A DNA stretch of 64,000 bases from Streptomyces spiralis (GTDB taxonomy: Bacteria > Actinomycetota > Actinomycetes > Streptomycetales > Streptomycetaceae): positions 1-64,000 of the forward strand of contig NZ_BNBC01000027.1 in the NCBI RefSeq assembly GCF_014654675.1, read 5' to 3'. The position numbers and the translations under genes are program-made. Of this stretch, positions 45,121 through 53,078 are shown piece after piece. Below the pieces are notes generated by a model. That model was not told the DNA's origin. It saw nothing but the letters and a program-made list of their open reading frames with translations, and did no database searches. Each line of letters begins with the position of its first letter. Position 1 is the stretch's first letter.

Positions 45121-45601
45121 CGCGGAGCACGCCGTCTGACAGCGGCGTGCACCGTACGCCTCCCTTGCCGCGCAGCGCGCGCTGCGCCCCGGGCCCGATG
45201 ACAGCGTCCATCCACGCGCACGGCCGTGCCGCGCGATTGACGGCGAAGGCGATGGGGCCGTCGCCGGTGTCGAGCTCCACGGTCCGATCGATGCAGGAGT
45301 CGATGTCGACGCCTCGAAGCAGGATGTTCCGTCGCGTCTGTTGGAGGTCGACGGCAGGATCGATGCTTGTGGGCAGGTTCTCTTCCGCCATGATGGTCAC
45401 GGCCGCGTCCCGGTGAGCCGGCTGGGCGAAGTACCGGTCGCCGACGATTCCGAGGTGACGGCGTACATGGATCTGCTGCACCAGGCCGCCGACAGGGTCA
45501 GCTGACGGCCCCTGGGCGGGCCGTCCGGAGAACCGGTGCACTGGCGACACGAGGAGCTGCACCACCTGCACCTCGTCCTGAGGGACATGTGGGGAACTCA
45601 A
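45074..45601 (-). CDS. MOSC-domain protein (molybdenum cofactor sulfurase-like)
   Basis: 175 residues. VVQLLVSPVHRFSGRPAQGP, GLVQQIHVRRHLGIVGDRYF and QPAHRDAAVTIMAEENLP are the N-terminal strands; RRNILLRGVDIDSCIDRTVELDTGDGPIAFAVNRAARPCAWMDAVIGPGAQRALRGKGGVRCTPLSDGVLRVG is the MOSC core, with the conserved Cys in ARPCAWMD. MOSC proteins handle sulfur on the molybdenum cofactor or bind it themselves. The 3' end meets the broken MDR gene. The start at 45601 is a TTG and uncertain; a GTG a few codons later is also possible. It is near the MsrP-like molybdenum enzyme. Confidence 0.8.
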   Translation of the reverse strand: MSSPHVPQDEVQVVQLLVSPVHRFSGRPAQGPSADPVGGLVQQIHVRRHLGIVGDRYFAQPAHRDAAVTIMAEENLPTSIDPAVDLQQTRRNILLRGVDIDSCIDRTVELDTGDGPIAFAVNRAARPCAWMDAVIGPGAQRALRGKGGVRCTPLSDGVLRVGRASFRVVGLRERR

Positions 45602-46110
45602 ACCGAGTCCACACCCTTCCAGGGGTCGTGAGGCGGGCCGCGCAGGCCGCCCCGGGCGTGCCCACGCCCCGCATCAGAGCGTCGCGGCCGACGCGGGAGC
45701 CACTTGGCTGGGAAAGTGCCCTTGGCGGTCCGCGACCCGACCGCGGGCCGCAAGCGCTTTGGCACGGCCTCCAGAGTAGTGCGCCTTCCTGAGCAGGGGC
45801 AGGCGGTCGATCCGCCCGTCGACGCGCAGTAGAGGCACGGTGGACAGGACGCTCATCGGAAGAGGAACCGGCCAGTGCATCCTGACCGAGATCACCGAGG
45901 AGAAGCGACAGCCGCGGTGATTCCGACCGCCCAGCAGGCGTAGTCGAGCGGCGGTACGCACAGGCCGCTGCCGGCACCGTGAACATCACCACCACCGATG
46001 CCCGCCCGGAGACCCGGCCCCGGCCACCCTCGTGCCTCTCGGCTACGGACCGTGGCATCTTCTCCGCGGGGTGCCTGCGACAACGACATGGTTGCCGGCC
46101 TCCGCCGGCC
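45602..46110. other. Gap of 509 bp without a supported gene
   Basis: Both strands hold only short or composition-driven frames. One minus-strand frame (about 45961 down to 45674) has 95 codons but no recognisable motif and an Arg-rich composition. No tRNA, hairpin or repeat was seen. The region may hold decayed genes, as its neighbours on the left are partly broken. Confidence 0.4.
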
Positions 46111-47961
46111 CTACCAACGGGCCGGTTCGCCCTGGTCGAGGAATCCCCGCCCCGCCTGCTCCGCCGCATACGCGGCCACGAGCCGGTTCCAGCTGTACCG
46201 GCCCGGACCGATTTCCGAGACGAGGTGCGCTCGAGTGAGGCGCGACAGGACCTGGCGGACCCGGCACTCGGGCCGTCCGGCCAGGTCCGCGACCTGCGAT
46301 GCCGCGAACATGGGGTCAGGGCAGGCGCTCAGGTCGCGGAAGAGCGCGGCCGTTTCCGTGTCGAGCAGGCGGTACGAGCGAGTGATGGACGCGCGGACGT
46401 CGAGCGCCCGGTCCTCGTCGCTCGCGAAGGCGTCCAGGGCGCCGTGCTCCGGCGTCTCGTACTCATCGGCCAGGCTCGCCAGGCGCAGTTGCGGTCGATA
46501 GGCCGCGCGGGCGGCGACGTTGGCCAGGGCCAGGGGGAGCTGCCCGGCCAGCCGGATGATGCGGTCGACGGCCTCTGGTTCAGCCGCTGTCCTCGCTGCG
46601 CCGAGTCGGCGCGCGAGGAGGCTGCGTGCGTCCGTCTGGCTCAGGGGCGTGAGTGTCAGGGGAAGTGCCTGGTAGGCGGCGACGAGCGCGTGCAGTTGCA
46701 TGCGGCTGGTGACAAGGGCCATGGAGCCGGGGCCTCCGGGGAGGAGGTGCTTGAGCTGGTCCGTGTTCCATGCGTTGTCGAGCACGACGAGCACTCGGCG
46801 GCCGGCGAGCAAGCCGCGGAACATGAGCCCCCGCGCCTGCGAGGTCTCGGGCATGTCCTCGGGGCGGACCCCCAAGGACTGCAGGAAGTCCTCGAGTACG
46901 TGCGCGGGGTCCCGTGGCTCGGCCTCCGGTCCGGCTCCCTGAAGGTCGGCGAAGAGCTGGCCGTCCGGGAAGCGGTCAGCCAAACGGTGGGCGACAGTGG
47001 TGGCGAAGGCTGTCTTGCCGACGCCGGCCAGTCCGCCGACCGTGCAGATGGCCACAGAGGACGACGCCTCCGCATCGGCGACCAAACGCTCGACCTGCTT
47101 CTGCTCTCTCTCGCGCCCGACGAGGCTCGGCAGGGCGGCTGGGAGCTGGGCCGGGGCGTGAGGCGGGGCCGTCCGTGGCGCCCCCTTCGGACGGTCCGCG
47201 CATTGCGGGAGCTGGAATCGCCCGGAGAGGATGCGATCGTGGACTTGCTGCAGTTCCGGCGAGGGGCTGACGCCAAGGCGTTGACGCAGCAGGTGACTGG
47301 TCGTGTGGTAGATGGTCAGGGCTTCGGACTGCCGCCCAGCGCCGTAGAGCGCGGTCATGAGGAGGCCGCATATGCGCTCTCGAAGCGGGTGCTCGACAAG
47401 CAGGGCGGAAAGTTCTGCGGCGGCCTCGGCGTAGCGCCCTGTCTCCACTTCGCAGGCGAGCTGCTCCTCCACACAGGCGAGGCGTAGCTCACCGAGGACA
47501 CTGCGCTGCTGGTCCGCGAACGGCCCCGGGACCCCGGCCAGGGCCACCCCCTTCCACATGTCGAGGCCCTCGGTCAGCAGGCTCGCCGCGGACGCCAGGT
47601 CGCCGTTGCCGCGTGCCTCCCGCGCCCTTGCCGCTGTCTCCTTGAACCTGTTCAGGTCCAGAGCGTCCGGTCGGATGTGCAGCAGGTAGCCCCCGTCGAC
47701 CAAGCGCACGGAGCTGCCACTCTGCACCCCCAGTGCCTGCCTGAGCCTGTACACGTAAGTGCGCACGGAGCCCACGGCCGACGGCGGGGCCTCGTCGCCC
47801 CACACGTCCTCCACCAGTTTCGAGAGGCTTACCGGCTTGCCCGCCCTGAGCAGCAGCGAAGCGAGCACGGCGCACTGCCTCGGCTGACCGGCTGCGGCCT
47901 CGACTCCCTGCCTGTGCAGCCGGACGGGACCGAGCACTGAGAACTGGACGCCTGGGTGCAT
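46111..47961 (-). CDS. SARP/AfsR-type regulator with BTAD and NB-ARC domains
   Basis: 616 residues. OmpR-type winged HTH at about 10-95 (QPRQCAVLASLLLRAGKPVSLSKLVEDVWGDEAPPSAVGSVRTYVYRLRQALG), then the bacterial transcriptional activation domain (about 100-245, DALDLNRFKETAARAREA, LVEHPLRERICGLLMTALYGAGRQSEALTIY), then an NB-ARC ATPase: VGGLAGVGKTAFATTVAHRLADRFPDG (P-loop at about 308-318), VLVVLDNAWNTDQL (Walker B), MALVTSRMQLHALVA. It lacks the TPR tail of AfsR. SARPs activate secondary metabolism or stress genes. A TetR-type site lies 98-111 bases upstream of its start. No biosynthetic cluster is next to it. Confidence 0.92.
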   Translation of the reverse strand: MHPGVQFSVLGPVRLHRQGVEAAAGQPRQCAVLASLLLRAGKPVSLSKLVEDVWGDEAPPSAVGSVRTYVYRLRQALGVQSGSSVRLVDGGYLLHIRPDALDLNRFKETAARAREARGNGDLASAASLLTEGLDMWKGVALAGVPGPFADQQRSVLGELRLACVEEQLACEVETGRYAEAAAELSALLVEHPLRERICGLLMTALYGAGRQSEALTIYHTTSHLLRQRLGVSPSPELQQVHDRILSGRFQLPQCADRPKGAPRTAPPHAPAQLPAALPSLVGREREQKQVERLVADAEASSSVAICTVGGLAGVGKTAFATTVAHRLADRFPDGQLFADLQGAGPEAEPRDPAHVLEDFLQSLGVRPEDMPETSQARGLMFRGLLAGRRVLVVLDNAWNTDQLKHLLPGGPGSMALVTSRMQLHALVAAYQALPLTLTPLSQTDARSLLARRLGAARTAAEPEAVDRIIRLAGQLPLALANVAARAAYRPQLRLASLADEYETPEHGALDAFASDEDRALDVRASITRSYRLLDTETAALFRDLSACPDPMFAASQVADLAGRPECRVRQVLSRLTRAHLVSEIGPGRYSWNRLVAAYAAEQAGRGFLDQGEPARW

Positions 47962-48058
47962 AGTGCCTACCGCCCTGGGGATCCTTGTGAGGCTGGGTAC
48001 CGGCCCTCCAGCAGGGGACCGCTCTCCTCAAACATACCGCAGACCGGTCCGATATTCT

Positions 48059-48072
48059 GGACTAAATAGTCC
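48059..48072. promoter_or_regulatory. Palindrome GGACTA-AA-TAGTCC upstream of the SARP gene
   Basis: A perfect 14-base dyad, 98-111 bases before the SARP start. The same pattern recurs before the nearby TetR gene (48999-49012) and in the 56.15-56.22 kb promoter, which points to one shared regulator. Confidence 0.7.
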
Positions 48073-48284
48073 CCTTACTGGGAGGCGACCTGCTCGTTGC
48101 GCGGGGGTCGCTTGTCGAGATGGGGGCGGGGCTGCGTGCAGGCAGTGGGGCGGGCGAACGAACGTGTCGTCCCGCCGCCACACCACGGCCGCCTGCCAGG
48201 GCGATGAAATCCAGCCGACACGGAGACCGCGAGTTAACCGCCGACGGCGTCGCGCGGGACTTCGCCGTCCCGCCCCGGGACGGG

Positions 48285-48956
48285 TCAGCGACCGCCCGCG
48301 TCCCGCGCAGGCGGATTGCCTTCCTCCGCGGGCACGGCATAGGCCTTGACGTGGCCGATCGCCATGTCGAGGGCGATCCTCATGGGTCTGACGTCCTGGG
48401 CCGTCTGCGCAAGGAGGTAGCCGCCCTGAAGGGCGGCCATGAGGCCGGTGGCCAGTTCTCCGGCGTCCGCGTCGGCACTGAGGACCCCCGAGTCCTTCAT
48501 TCGCACGAGCCCGGCCTCGAGCAGCCCCGCCCAGGTGTCGAAGTGCCGGGCGATCGCCTTGCGCACCTCTTCGTCCTGATCGGCCAGCTCGCTCGCAAGG
48601 GAGCCGAGCGGGCAGCCGTACGCTCCGTTCCGGAGCGCGTTGCGTTCGATCACCGCGTCCCGCCAGCGCTCCAGCCCGCGGAGAGAGTTCAGCCGCCGCA
48701 GCAGCTGGTAGTGACGTTCGAGCACTTCAGCGGCCTGCAACGCGACAACGTCCCGCACCAGCGCATCCTTGTCGGGGTAGTGGCGGTAGAGCTGGGATTT
48801 ACTCGTTCCGCTGGCCGCCCTGACATCGTCGAGGGTCGTGAGAGCCACTCCCTTGACGTACATCATGTCCGCGGCGGCCCTCAGAATGCGCTCGCGAGTC
48901 ACCCGACCGCGCTCAGTCAGTCGGGAGTCGTTTTTGTCGCGTGCCTGTTCCGCCAC
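48285..48956 (-). CDS. TetR/AcrR-family regulator (YxaF/LmrA-like)
   Basis: 223 residues from a GTG at 48956. HTH at about 18-65: TRERILRAAADMMYVKGVALTTLDDVRAASGTSKSQLYRHYPDKDALVRDVVALQA, where SKSQLYRHY is the recognition helix. The C-terminal domain has NGAYGCPLGSLASELADQDEEVRKAIARHFDTW and LATGLMAALQGGYLLAQTAQDVRPMRIALDMAIGHV, the YxaF/LmrA type (TetR_C_11-like), which binds flavonoids or drugs. The motif CPLGSLASEL is typical. A near-palindrome 43-56 bases upstream of the start resembles those before the SARP and DUF427/acetyltransferase genes, so this is the likely regulator of all three. Confidence 0.9.
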   Translation of the reverse strand: MAEQARDKNDSRLTERGRVTRERILRAAADMMYVKGVALTTLDDVRAASGTSKSQLYRHYPDKDALVRDVVALQAAEVLERHYQLLRRLNSLRGLERWRDAVIERNALRNGAYGCPLGSLASELADQDEEVRKAIARHFDTWAGLLEAGLVRMKDSGVLSADADAGELATGLMAALQGGYLLAQTAQDVRPMRIALDMAIGHVKAYAVPAEEGNPPARDAGGR

Positions 48957-48998
48957 ATTGGCCAGAGTACCGGTGCGGAGGCTAACAGGATCCAGAAT

Positions 48999-49012
48999 GG
49001 ACTTCAAGGTCC
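48999..49012. promoter_or_regulatory. Palindrome-like GGACTT-CA-AGGTCC upstream of the TetR gene
   Basis: Five of six arm pairs match. It lies 43-56 bases before the TetR GTG and so fits autoregulation; the divergent RraA-like gene starts 225 bases away on the other side. Confidence 0.6.
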
Positions 49013-49236
49013 TTTTCCGTCCTCGAGGTGCGGTGGCCGCGCTCGGTGGCGCCGGGGTGCTCGAGTACGGCGGCCACGGGTGCGGATACGCGGCCAGGCC
49101 GGTACCGACTGCGCACGCCGAAGAGCCGGCAGGCCTCGCGGGCACGACCGCGCGCCGGATGGCCACACGCTGTGTGACCATCGTGCACAGAGCGTGCCTG
49201 GTGCCTGCAGTCGGCCGCTGCGAAAGGAAGAAGCCG

Positions 49237-49875
49237 ATGACGAACAACACCATGGCCACGAGGGCCGCCCGACTCGGATGCGCCACGCTCGTCGACGCCA
49301 TGGGCCGGGTCTACGGCCACCGGGCTCACATTCCCGCCATGTCGAGCCCCGATCCCCTTCGCCCCCTCTTCGGGCGTGCCGCCACCATCTCCTTCCTGCC
49401 GTACCGCGAGGATCTGACGGAAACAGGCCGAGACTTCAGGCACTACTTCTACGGAGCGCTCGGGGAAGGGCTCCCCGCAGAGCACGTACTCGTGCTCTCC
49501 AGCGGCGGCTACTCCGACGTGTCGCACGGCGGGGGCACCAAGCTCGCAAGGGCGGACAGCGCCGGGCTGGCGGGCGTCCTGGCGGACGGCCGCCTCCGGG
49601 ACTTCACCCAGCTGCGCGCCTACGGGTTTGCCACGTGGTGCACCGGGGAGGCGGTCCGCTGGGGCGGCGACACGGTAATGCCTCACGCCTTCGGCGTGGC
49701 CGTCGAGGTCTCCGGCGTGTGCGTGAACCCGGGCGACTACGTCTACATGGACAGCGCCGGCGGCGTCGTGATCCCTCCAGCGAGCCTGCACCAGGTCTTC
49801 GCCATCGCGGAGGACATCTCGGCCGATGAAGCCGCGGCTGCCAGAGACATCAGGGCCGAAAGCACACAGCCGTGA
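49237..49875 (+). CDS. RraA/HMG-aldolase family protein
   Basis: 212 residues. TRAARLGCATLVDAMGRVYGHRAHIPAMSSPDPLRPLFGRAATISFLPYRED is the N-terminal part of the RraA-like fold; later, ALGEGLPAEHVLVLSSGGYSDVSHGGGTKLARADSAGLAGVLADGRLRDFTQLRAYGFATWCTGEAVRWGG has the G-G-x-x-x-x-x-x-x-G-x-x-G-x-x-x-D-G-x-x-R-D motif that binds Mg and oxoacid. Members are 4-hydroxy-4-methyl-2-oxoglutarate aldolases/oxaloacetate decarboxylases or RNase E inhibitors; the motif fits the aldolase group. Start ATG has GAAAGGAAG upstream. It diverges from the TetR gene. Confidence 0.82.
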   Translation: MTNNTMATRAARLGCATLVDAMGRVYGHRAHIPAMSSPDPLRPLFGRAATISFLPYREDLTETGRDFRHYFYGALGEGLPAEHVLVLSSGGYSDVSHGGGTKLARADSAGLAGVLADGRLRDFTQLRAYGFATWCTGEAVRWGGDTVMPHAFGVAVEVSGVCVNPGDYVYMDSAGGVVIPPASLHQVFAIAEDISADEAAAARDIRAESTQP

Positions 49876-50142
49876 CAGTTGAGGCGACTTCAGGGAACCA
49901 CGCTGTGGGCCGGGCAGGTGCGGCACAGGCGGACACCTGAGGGCCCATCTCCGGCCTTGATGTCTCTCTGAGCCCGAAGAGCCGGCCTCGGCGCCGAATC
50001 TCTGTGTCCGGGGTCGAAGGCGGTCGCGCGGACAGCGGAGCGGTCAATCGGCAACGGCGAAGCCGTCGGAACCCAGCGTTCGACCGCGCAGGCGGTGATA
50101 CCAGGATCGAGGTAGGGTTCCGGCGCCCTCGCGACAAGGCCC

Positions 50143-50697
50143 TCAGGCGGAGGGCGTCGCGCGCTTGGGCAGCACCCAGTCTTCGCGCGGGAAGTGGCAT
50201 GTGTAGCCGTTCGGGTATGTGATGAGGTAATCCTGGTGCTCGGGCTCGGCCTCCCAGAAGGGGCCTGCCGGCTCGATCGTCGTCACGGCCTTACCCGGCC
50301 ACAGGCCCGACGCATCGACATCCGCGATCGTGTCGCGTGCGACCTGCTCCTGCTCGGGCGACAGGGGGAAGATCGCCGAGCGGTAGCTCGTGCCGATGTC
50401 GTTCCCCTGGCGGTTCAGGGTCGACGGGTCGTGGATCTGAAAGAAGAACGCCAGGATGTCACGGTAGGTCGTCTGCGTCGGATCAAAGACGATCTCGACC
50501 GCTTCGGCGTGGCCGGGATGGTTGCGGTACGTCGCGTGATCGTTCTCTCCGCCGGTGTATCCGACGCGCGTCTCCAGCACGCCGGGCTGCCGGCGAATGA
50601 GGTCCTCCATGCCCCAGAAGCAGCCGCCGGCCAGGACGGCCGTCTCGGTGCCCGGTTCCCGAGTGATCTGCCCGGTGTCGTGAATTCCGCTGGTCAT
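50143..50697 (-). CDS. msrA: Peptide methionine sulfoxide reductase MsrA (second copy)
   Basis: 184 residues. [93 protein letters not shown] carries the catalytic C26 in GGCFWG. Unlike the first copy it ends [15 protein letters not shown], with a Cys near the C-terminus that may recycle the enzyme by disulfide exchange. The two copies are about two-thirds alike by eye. It reduces S-methionine sulfoxide. It diverges from the MsrB gene, with a 568-base gap. Start at ATG 50697. Confidence 0.95.
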   Translation of the reverse strand: MTSGIHDTGQITREPGTETAVLAGGCFWGMEDLIRRQPGVLETRVGYTGGENDHATYRNHPGHAEAVEIVFDPTQTTYRDILAFFFQIHDPSTLNRQGNDIGTSYRSAIFPLSPEQEQVARDTIADVDASGLWPGKAVTTIEPAGPFWEAEPEHQDYLITYPNGYTCHFPREDWVLPKRATPSA

Positions 50698-51265
50698 GAT
50701 GCGTACTCCTCTGCAATGGGCAGCTTTCGTGGTGTGGGACGGCCTCACCCGCGCCCGGGGTGCACCGCGCGACTCCGATGAGCCACCAGGCCCACCGCAT
50801 TGCGCCCGCACCCACGTCATGAGCGTCGATCCTTCGCCCCGTCTTACCGAACCACGTCGCCATTGGGCTTCTTCCTCGCCGCCCTCGCACCCCACCCGAT
50901 CGATCAGCCCGGCAAGACTCCGAGGTCTGGCGGAAGCGCAAGGCGCCGCCTGCGGAGACGGCGAAGCTCTCCGGCGCGCGGTTCCGGGAGCGCCTCGAAC
51001 AGGTCCGTGGGCATGGCGGGCTCCATCAGGTCGGCTGCCTGGGCGACGAAAACCGCGCGAACGCGGCCGGCGGGCTTTCCACCTCCGGGGGCAGGCGGCC
51101 GGGGCCGCGCACACGGGCGGCGCCCCTCGCTGCCCAGTCTGCCGCCTTTGCGGCGCCGCGCACACCGGATGCTCTTCGGTCCCTGGGCCCGGGGCGTCGC
51201 GGTAAGAACACGGGCGGCGCACGACGCGGAAACCAAGACGCTGCCGCGCTACCCGGGAGGTAGGC
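50698..51265. other. Gap of 568 bp between divergent msrA and msrB
   Basis: No convincing ORF was recognised. A minus-strand frame near 50904-51050 reads [18 protein letters not shown] and a plus-strand frame there [18 protein letters not shown], but neither fits a family I know. The divergent promoters of the msrA and msrB genes must lie here. GGAGG before ATG 51266 is clear. Confidence 0.4.
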
Positions 51266-51733
51266 ATGACGGAGTACCGCAAGAGTCCTGAGCGCGTCTC
51301 GCAGCTCACGGACCAGCAGTACCGAGTGACCCAGCAGGATGGGACCGAGCCCGCGTTCGCCAACGCCTACTGGGACAACAAAGCGGCCGGGATCTACGTG
51401 GACATCGTTTCCGGTGAGCCCCTGTTCGCCTCGGTCGACAAGTACGACAGCACGACCGGGTGGCCCAGCTTCACGAAGCCGCTCGACCCCGACCATGTCG
51501 TCGTGACCCCCGACACCAGCCACGGCATGGTCCGCGTCGAAGTCCGCTCGGCACACGGGGACAGCCACCTCGGCCACCTGTTCCCCGACGGGCCCCGCGA
51601 CCAGGGCGGACTGCGGTACTGCATCAACTCCGCATCCCTGCGCTTCGTCCCCGTCCAAGATCTCGAACGAGAGGGCTACGGTCAGTACCTGCACTTGTTC
51701 GACGCGATGCAGGGAGACACCGCCGAAACCTGA
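51266..51733 (+). CDS. msrB: Peptide methionine sulfoxide reductase MsrB
   Basis: 155 residues. [70 protein letters not shown] and [37 protein letters not shown] form the MsrB core; the catalytic Cys is C119 in RYCINSAS. The usual resolving Cys in 'D-S-x-C-GWPSF' is replaced by Thr, and the Zn-binding CxxC pairs are absent, so this is the Zn-free, one-Cys type. It reduces R-methionine sulfoxide. ATG has GGGAGGTAGGC upstream. Confidence 0.95.
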   Translation: MTEYRKSPERVSQLTDQQYRVTQQDGTEPAFANAYWDNKAAGIYVDIVSGEPLFASVDKYDSTTGWPSFTKPLDPDHVVVTPDTSHGMVRVEVRSAHGDSHLGHLFPDGPRDQGGLRYCINSASLRFVPVQDLEREGYGQYLHLFDAMQGDTAET

Positions 51734-51991
51734 CAGGCAGGCCCTCGGCTGCAATCCCCCCGGCCCGCCTCGTCGATTCGCAGTAGACGCCCTGTCCATA
51801 CCGACGTGGTTGCCTTCCTCTCGGAGGTTGCAGAGAAACGTGGTCGCCGCATCACACGGAGGGCAGTGCGCCATCTGTGTTGGTTGGCTCTCGCGGAGCT
51901 GGGAAGGCGGCCGTTGAGGCGTCGCCGAGGCTCCCGTGCGTGCGCCGACGCTGCCGGCCGGCATCCCGTCTCGGCTGCCTGACCCCCCGAC

Positions 51992-52031
51992 CGCCGGGCG
52001 GGCCGTGCTTCCCCCCACGGCCCGCCCGGCG
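51992..52031. terminator. 16-bp hairpin after msrB
   Basis: Perfect stem 51992-52007 with 52016-52031 and an 8-base C-rich loop, between msrB and the next plus-strand gene. The remaining bases of this 359-base gap show nothing else. Confidence 0.85.
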
Positions 52032-52092
52032 TGGGGCGTAGGTTCACATCACCGGCCGCTGGGCCCGTCCGTTCGCAGGCAAGACAGAAAGT

Positions 52093-52572
52093 GTGACGAT
52101 GACGATCAAGCTAGAGGCCGAGGCATCGGCCCGTGAAGAGAACAACGCTGCGCTCATCGCTGCTCTGGACGAGAGAAGTCTCAGCGAGGTGGAATCCAGC
52201 TGGAACCTCGATGTCCTCAACGACGCGGAGCACGGTCGCTGGGTCGCCAGCCTCGGTCCCGAAGCGATCGCCGAGCTCTCGTACCGGTTCGTGGGCGGTC
52301 GCGTTGTGCTGCTGACGACCTGGGTCGACCCCGCCTACCGCAAGAATCGGGTGGCCACGGAGCTCGTCTCTCGCGTGCTGGACGAGATCCGCGAGAGCGG
52401 GAAGAAGATCACCATCATCTGCCCGGTCGTGGGTGAGTTCATCGCCCGCAACCCCGGGTACGCCGACCTCATCGACAAGGTCCATCCCGGAGCCGGCGCC
52501 TACCCCAAGCACGAACGCGCGGAAGGCGGCCACGACACAGAGCTCGCCGCGATCGAGCACGACCTGGCGTAA
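52093..52572 (+). CDS. NATD1-like acetyltransferase-fold protein
   Basis: 159 residues from a GTG at 52093 (an ATG at 52099 is as good). VLNDAEHGRWVASLGPEAIAELSYRFVGGRVVLLTTWVDPAYRKNRVATELVSRVLDEIRESGKKITIICPVVGEFIARNPGYADLI is the small GNAT fold of the NATD1/YidJ type: A-E-L-x-Y, then H/T-x-V-x-P-x-x-R-x-x-x-x-A-x-x-L, then CP-V/FV-x-x-x-I. The usual RGQGIA loop is changed to YRKNRVA, so acetyl-CoA binding is less sure. A better-preserved paralogue is at 56285. The gene stands alone, after a terminator. Confidence 0.8.
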   Translation: MTMTIKLEAEASAREENNAALIAALDERSLSEVESSWNLDVLNDAEHGRWVASLGPEAIAELSYRFVGGRVVLLTTWVDPAYRKNRVATELVSRVLDEIRESGKKITIICPVVGEFIARNPGYADLIDKVHPGAGAYPKHERAEGGHDTELAAIEHDLA

Positions 52573-52688
52573 CACTCCGGAGGCAGAACGCCGTCCTCCA
52601 TCTCGTTGCCGCCGCTTGTGTGCGGCCGCATGCCTCGAACCACCACAGCTCGCAAAGGGCCAGTTCGGGCCCACGGGAGGTGCCCGCA

Positions 52689-53018
52689 ATGACCAAGAAC
52701 CTCGACGGTGTCTCAGCCGAAGACGGTGCACCTGTGCCGGCTGGGGAGATTCCGGCCGCTCTCACCGCAGGGCGCCTCGTCTACAGCGACGGAGCGACGC
52801 AGACCTTCCACTCCGACGGCGCCACCCGCTACTTCGAGGGCGGACGGGAGACCGAGGGCACGTGGTCGGTCGACGAGAACGGCCACTTCTGTTCGTTCTG
52901 GCCGCCGTCCTACCGGGCCTCGTACGACCTGCACCGGGTGGTGGAGGGGGGAGAGGTCGTCGGCCTTCGGTTCTCGGATCTGCGAAGCGGAAGCCGTTTC
53001 GACGGCCGGTACCAGTGA
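52689..53018 (+). CDS. Uncharacterised small conserved protein
   Basis: 109 residues from ATG 52689. I recognise no named family. The pattern LVYSDGATQTFHSDGATRYFEGGRETEGTWSVDENGHFCSFWPPSYRASYDLHRVVEGGEVVGLRFSDLRSGSRFDGRYQ looks like a small beta protein; repeated SDGATxxF units and 'FxxxGxxxxGTWxxD' are like bacterial DUF995-type or lipocalin-like stress proteins. There is no signal peptide. It is 117 bases downstream of the acetyltransferase gene on the same strand. The function is not known. Confidence 0.7.
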   Translation: MTKNLDGVSAEDGAPVPAGEIPAALTAGRLVYSDGATQTFHSDGATRYFEGGRETEGTWSVDENGHFCSFWPPSYRASYDLHRVVEGGEVVGLRFSDLRSGSRFDGRYQ

Positions 53019-53078
53019 ACGCCGGACCTGCCCCTGGTGGAAAACGACCGGGGGAGCGCGAGGGACGAGGGCGCCCTC

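Noticed and set aside
45674-45961. A 95-codon minus-strand frame in the 45.6 kb gap as a gene
   Set aside because: No motif, Arg-rich, no ribosome site, no match to a family I know.
46111-47961. Biosynthetic cluster because of the SARP regulator
   Set aside because: No polyketide, peptide, terpene or other synthase is in the window; the SARP gene stands alone among stress genes.
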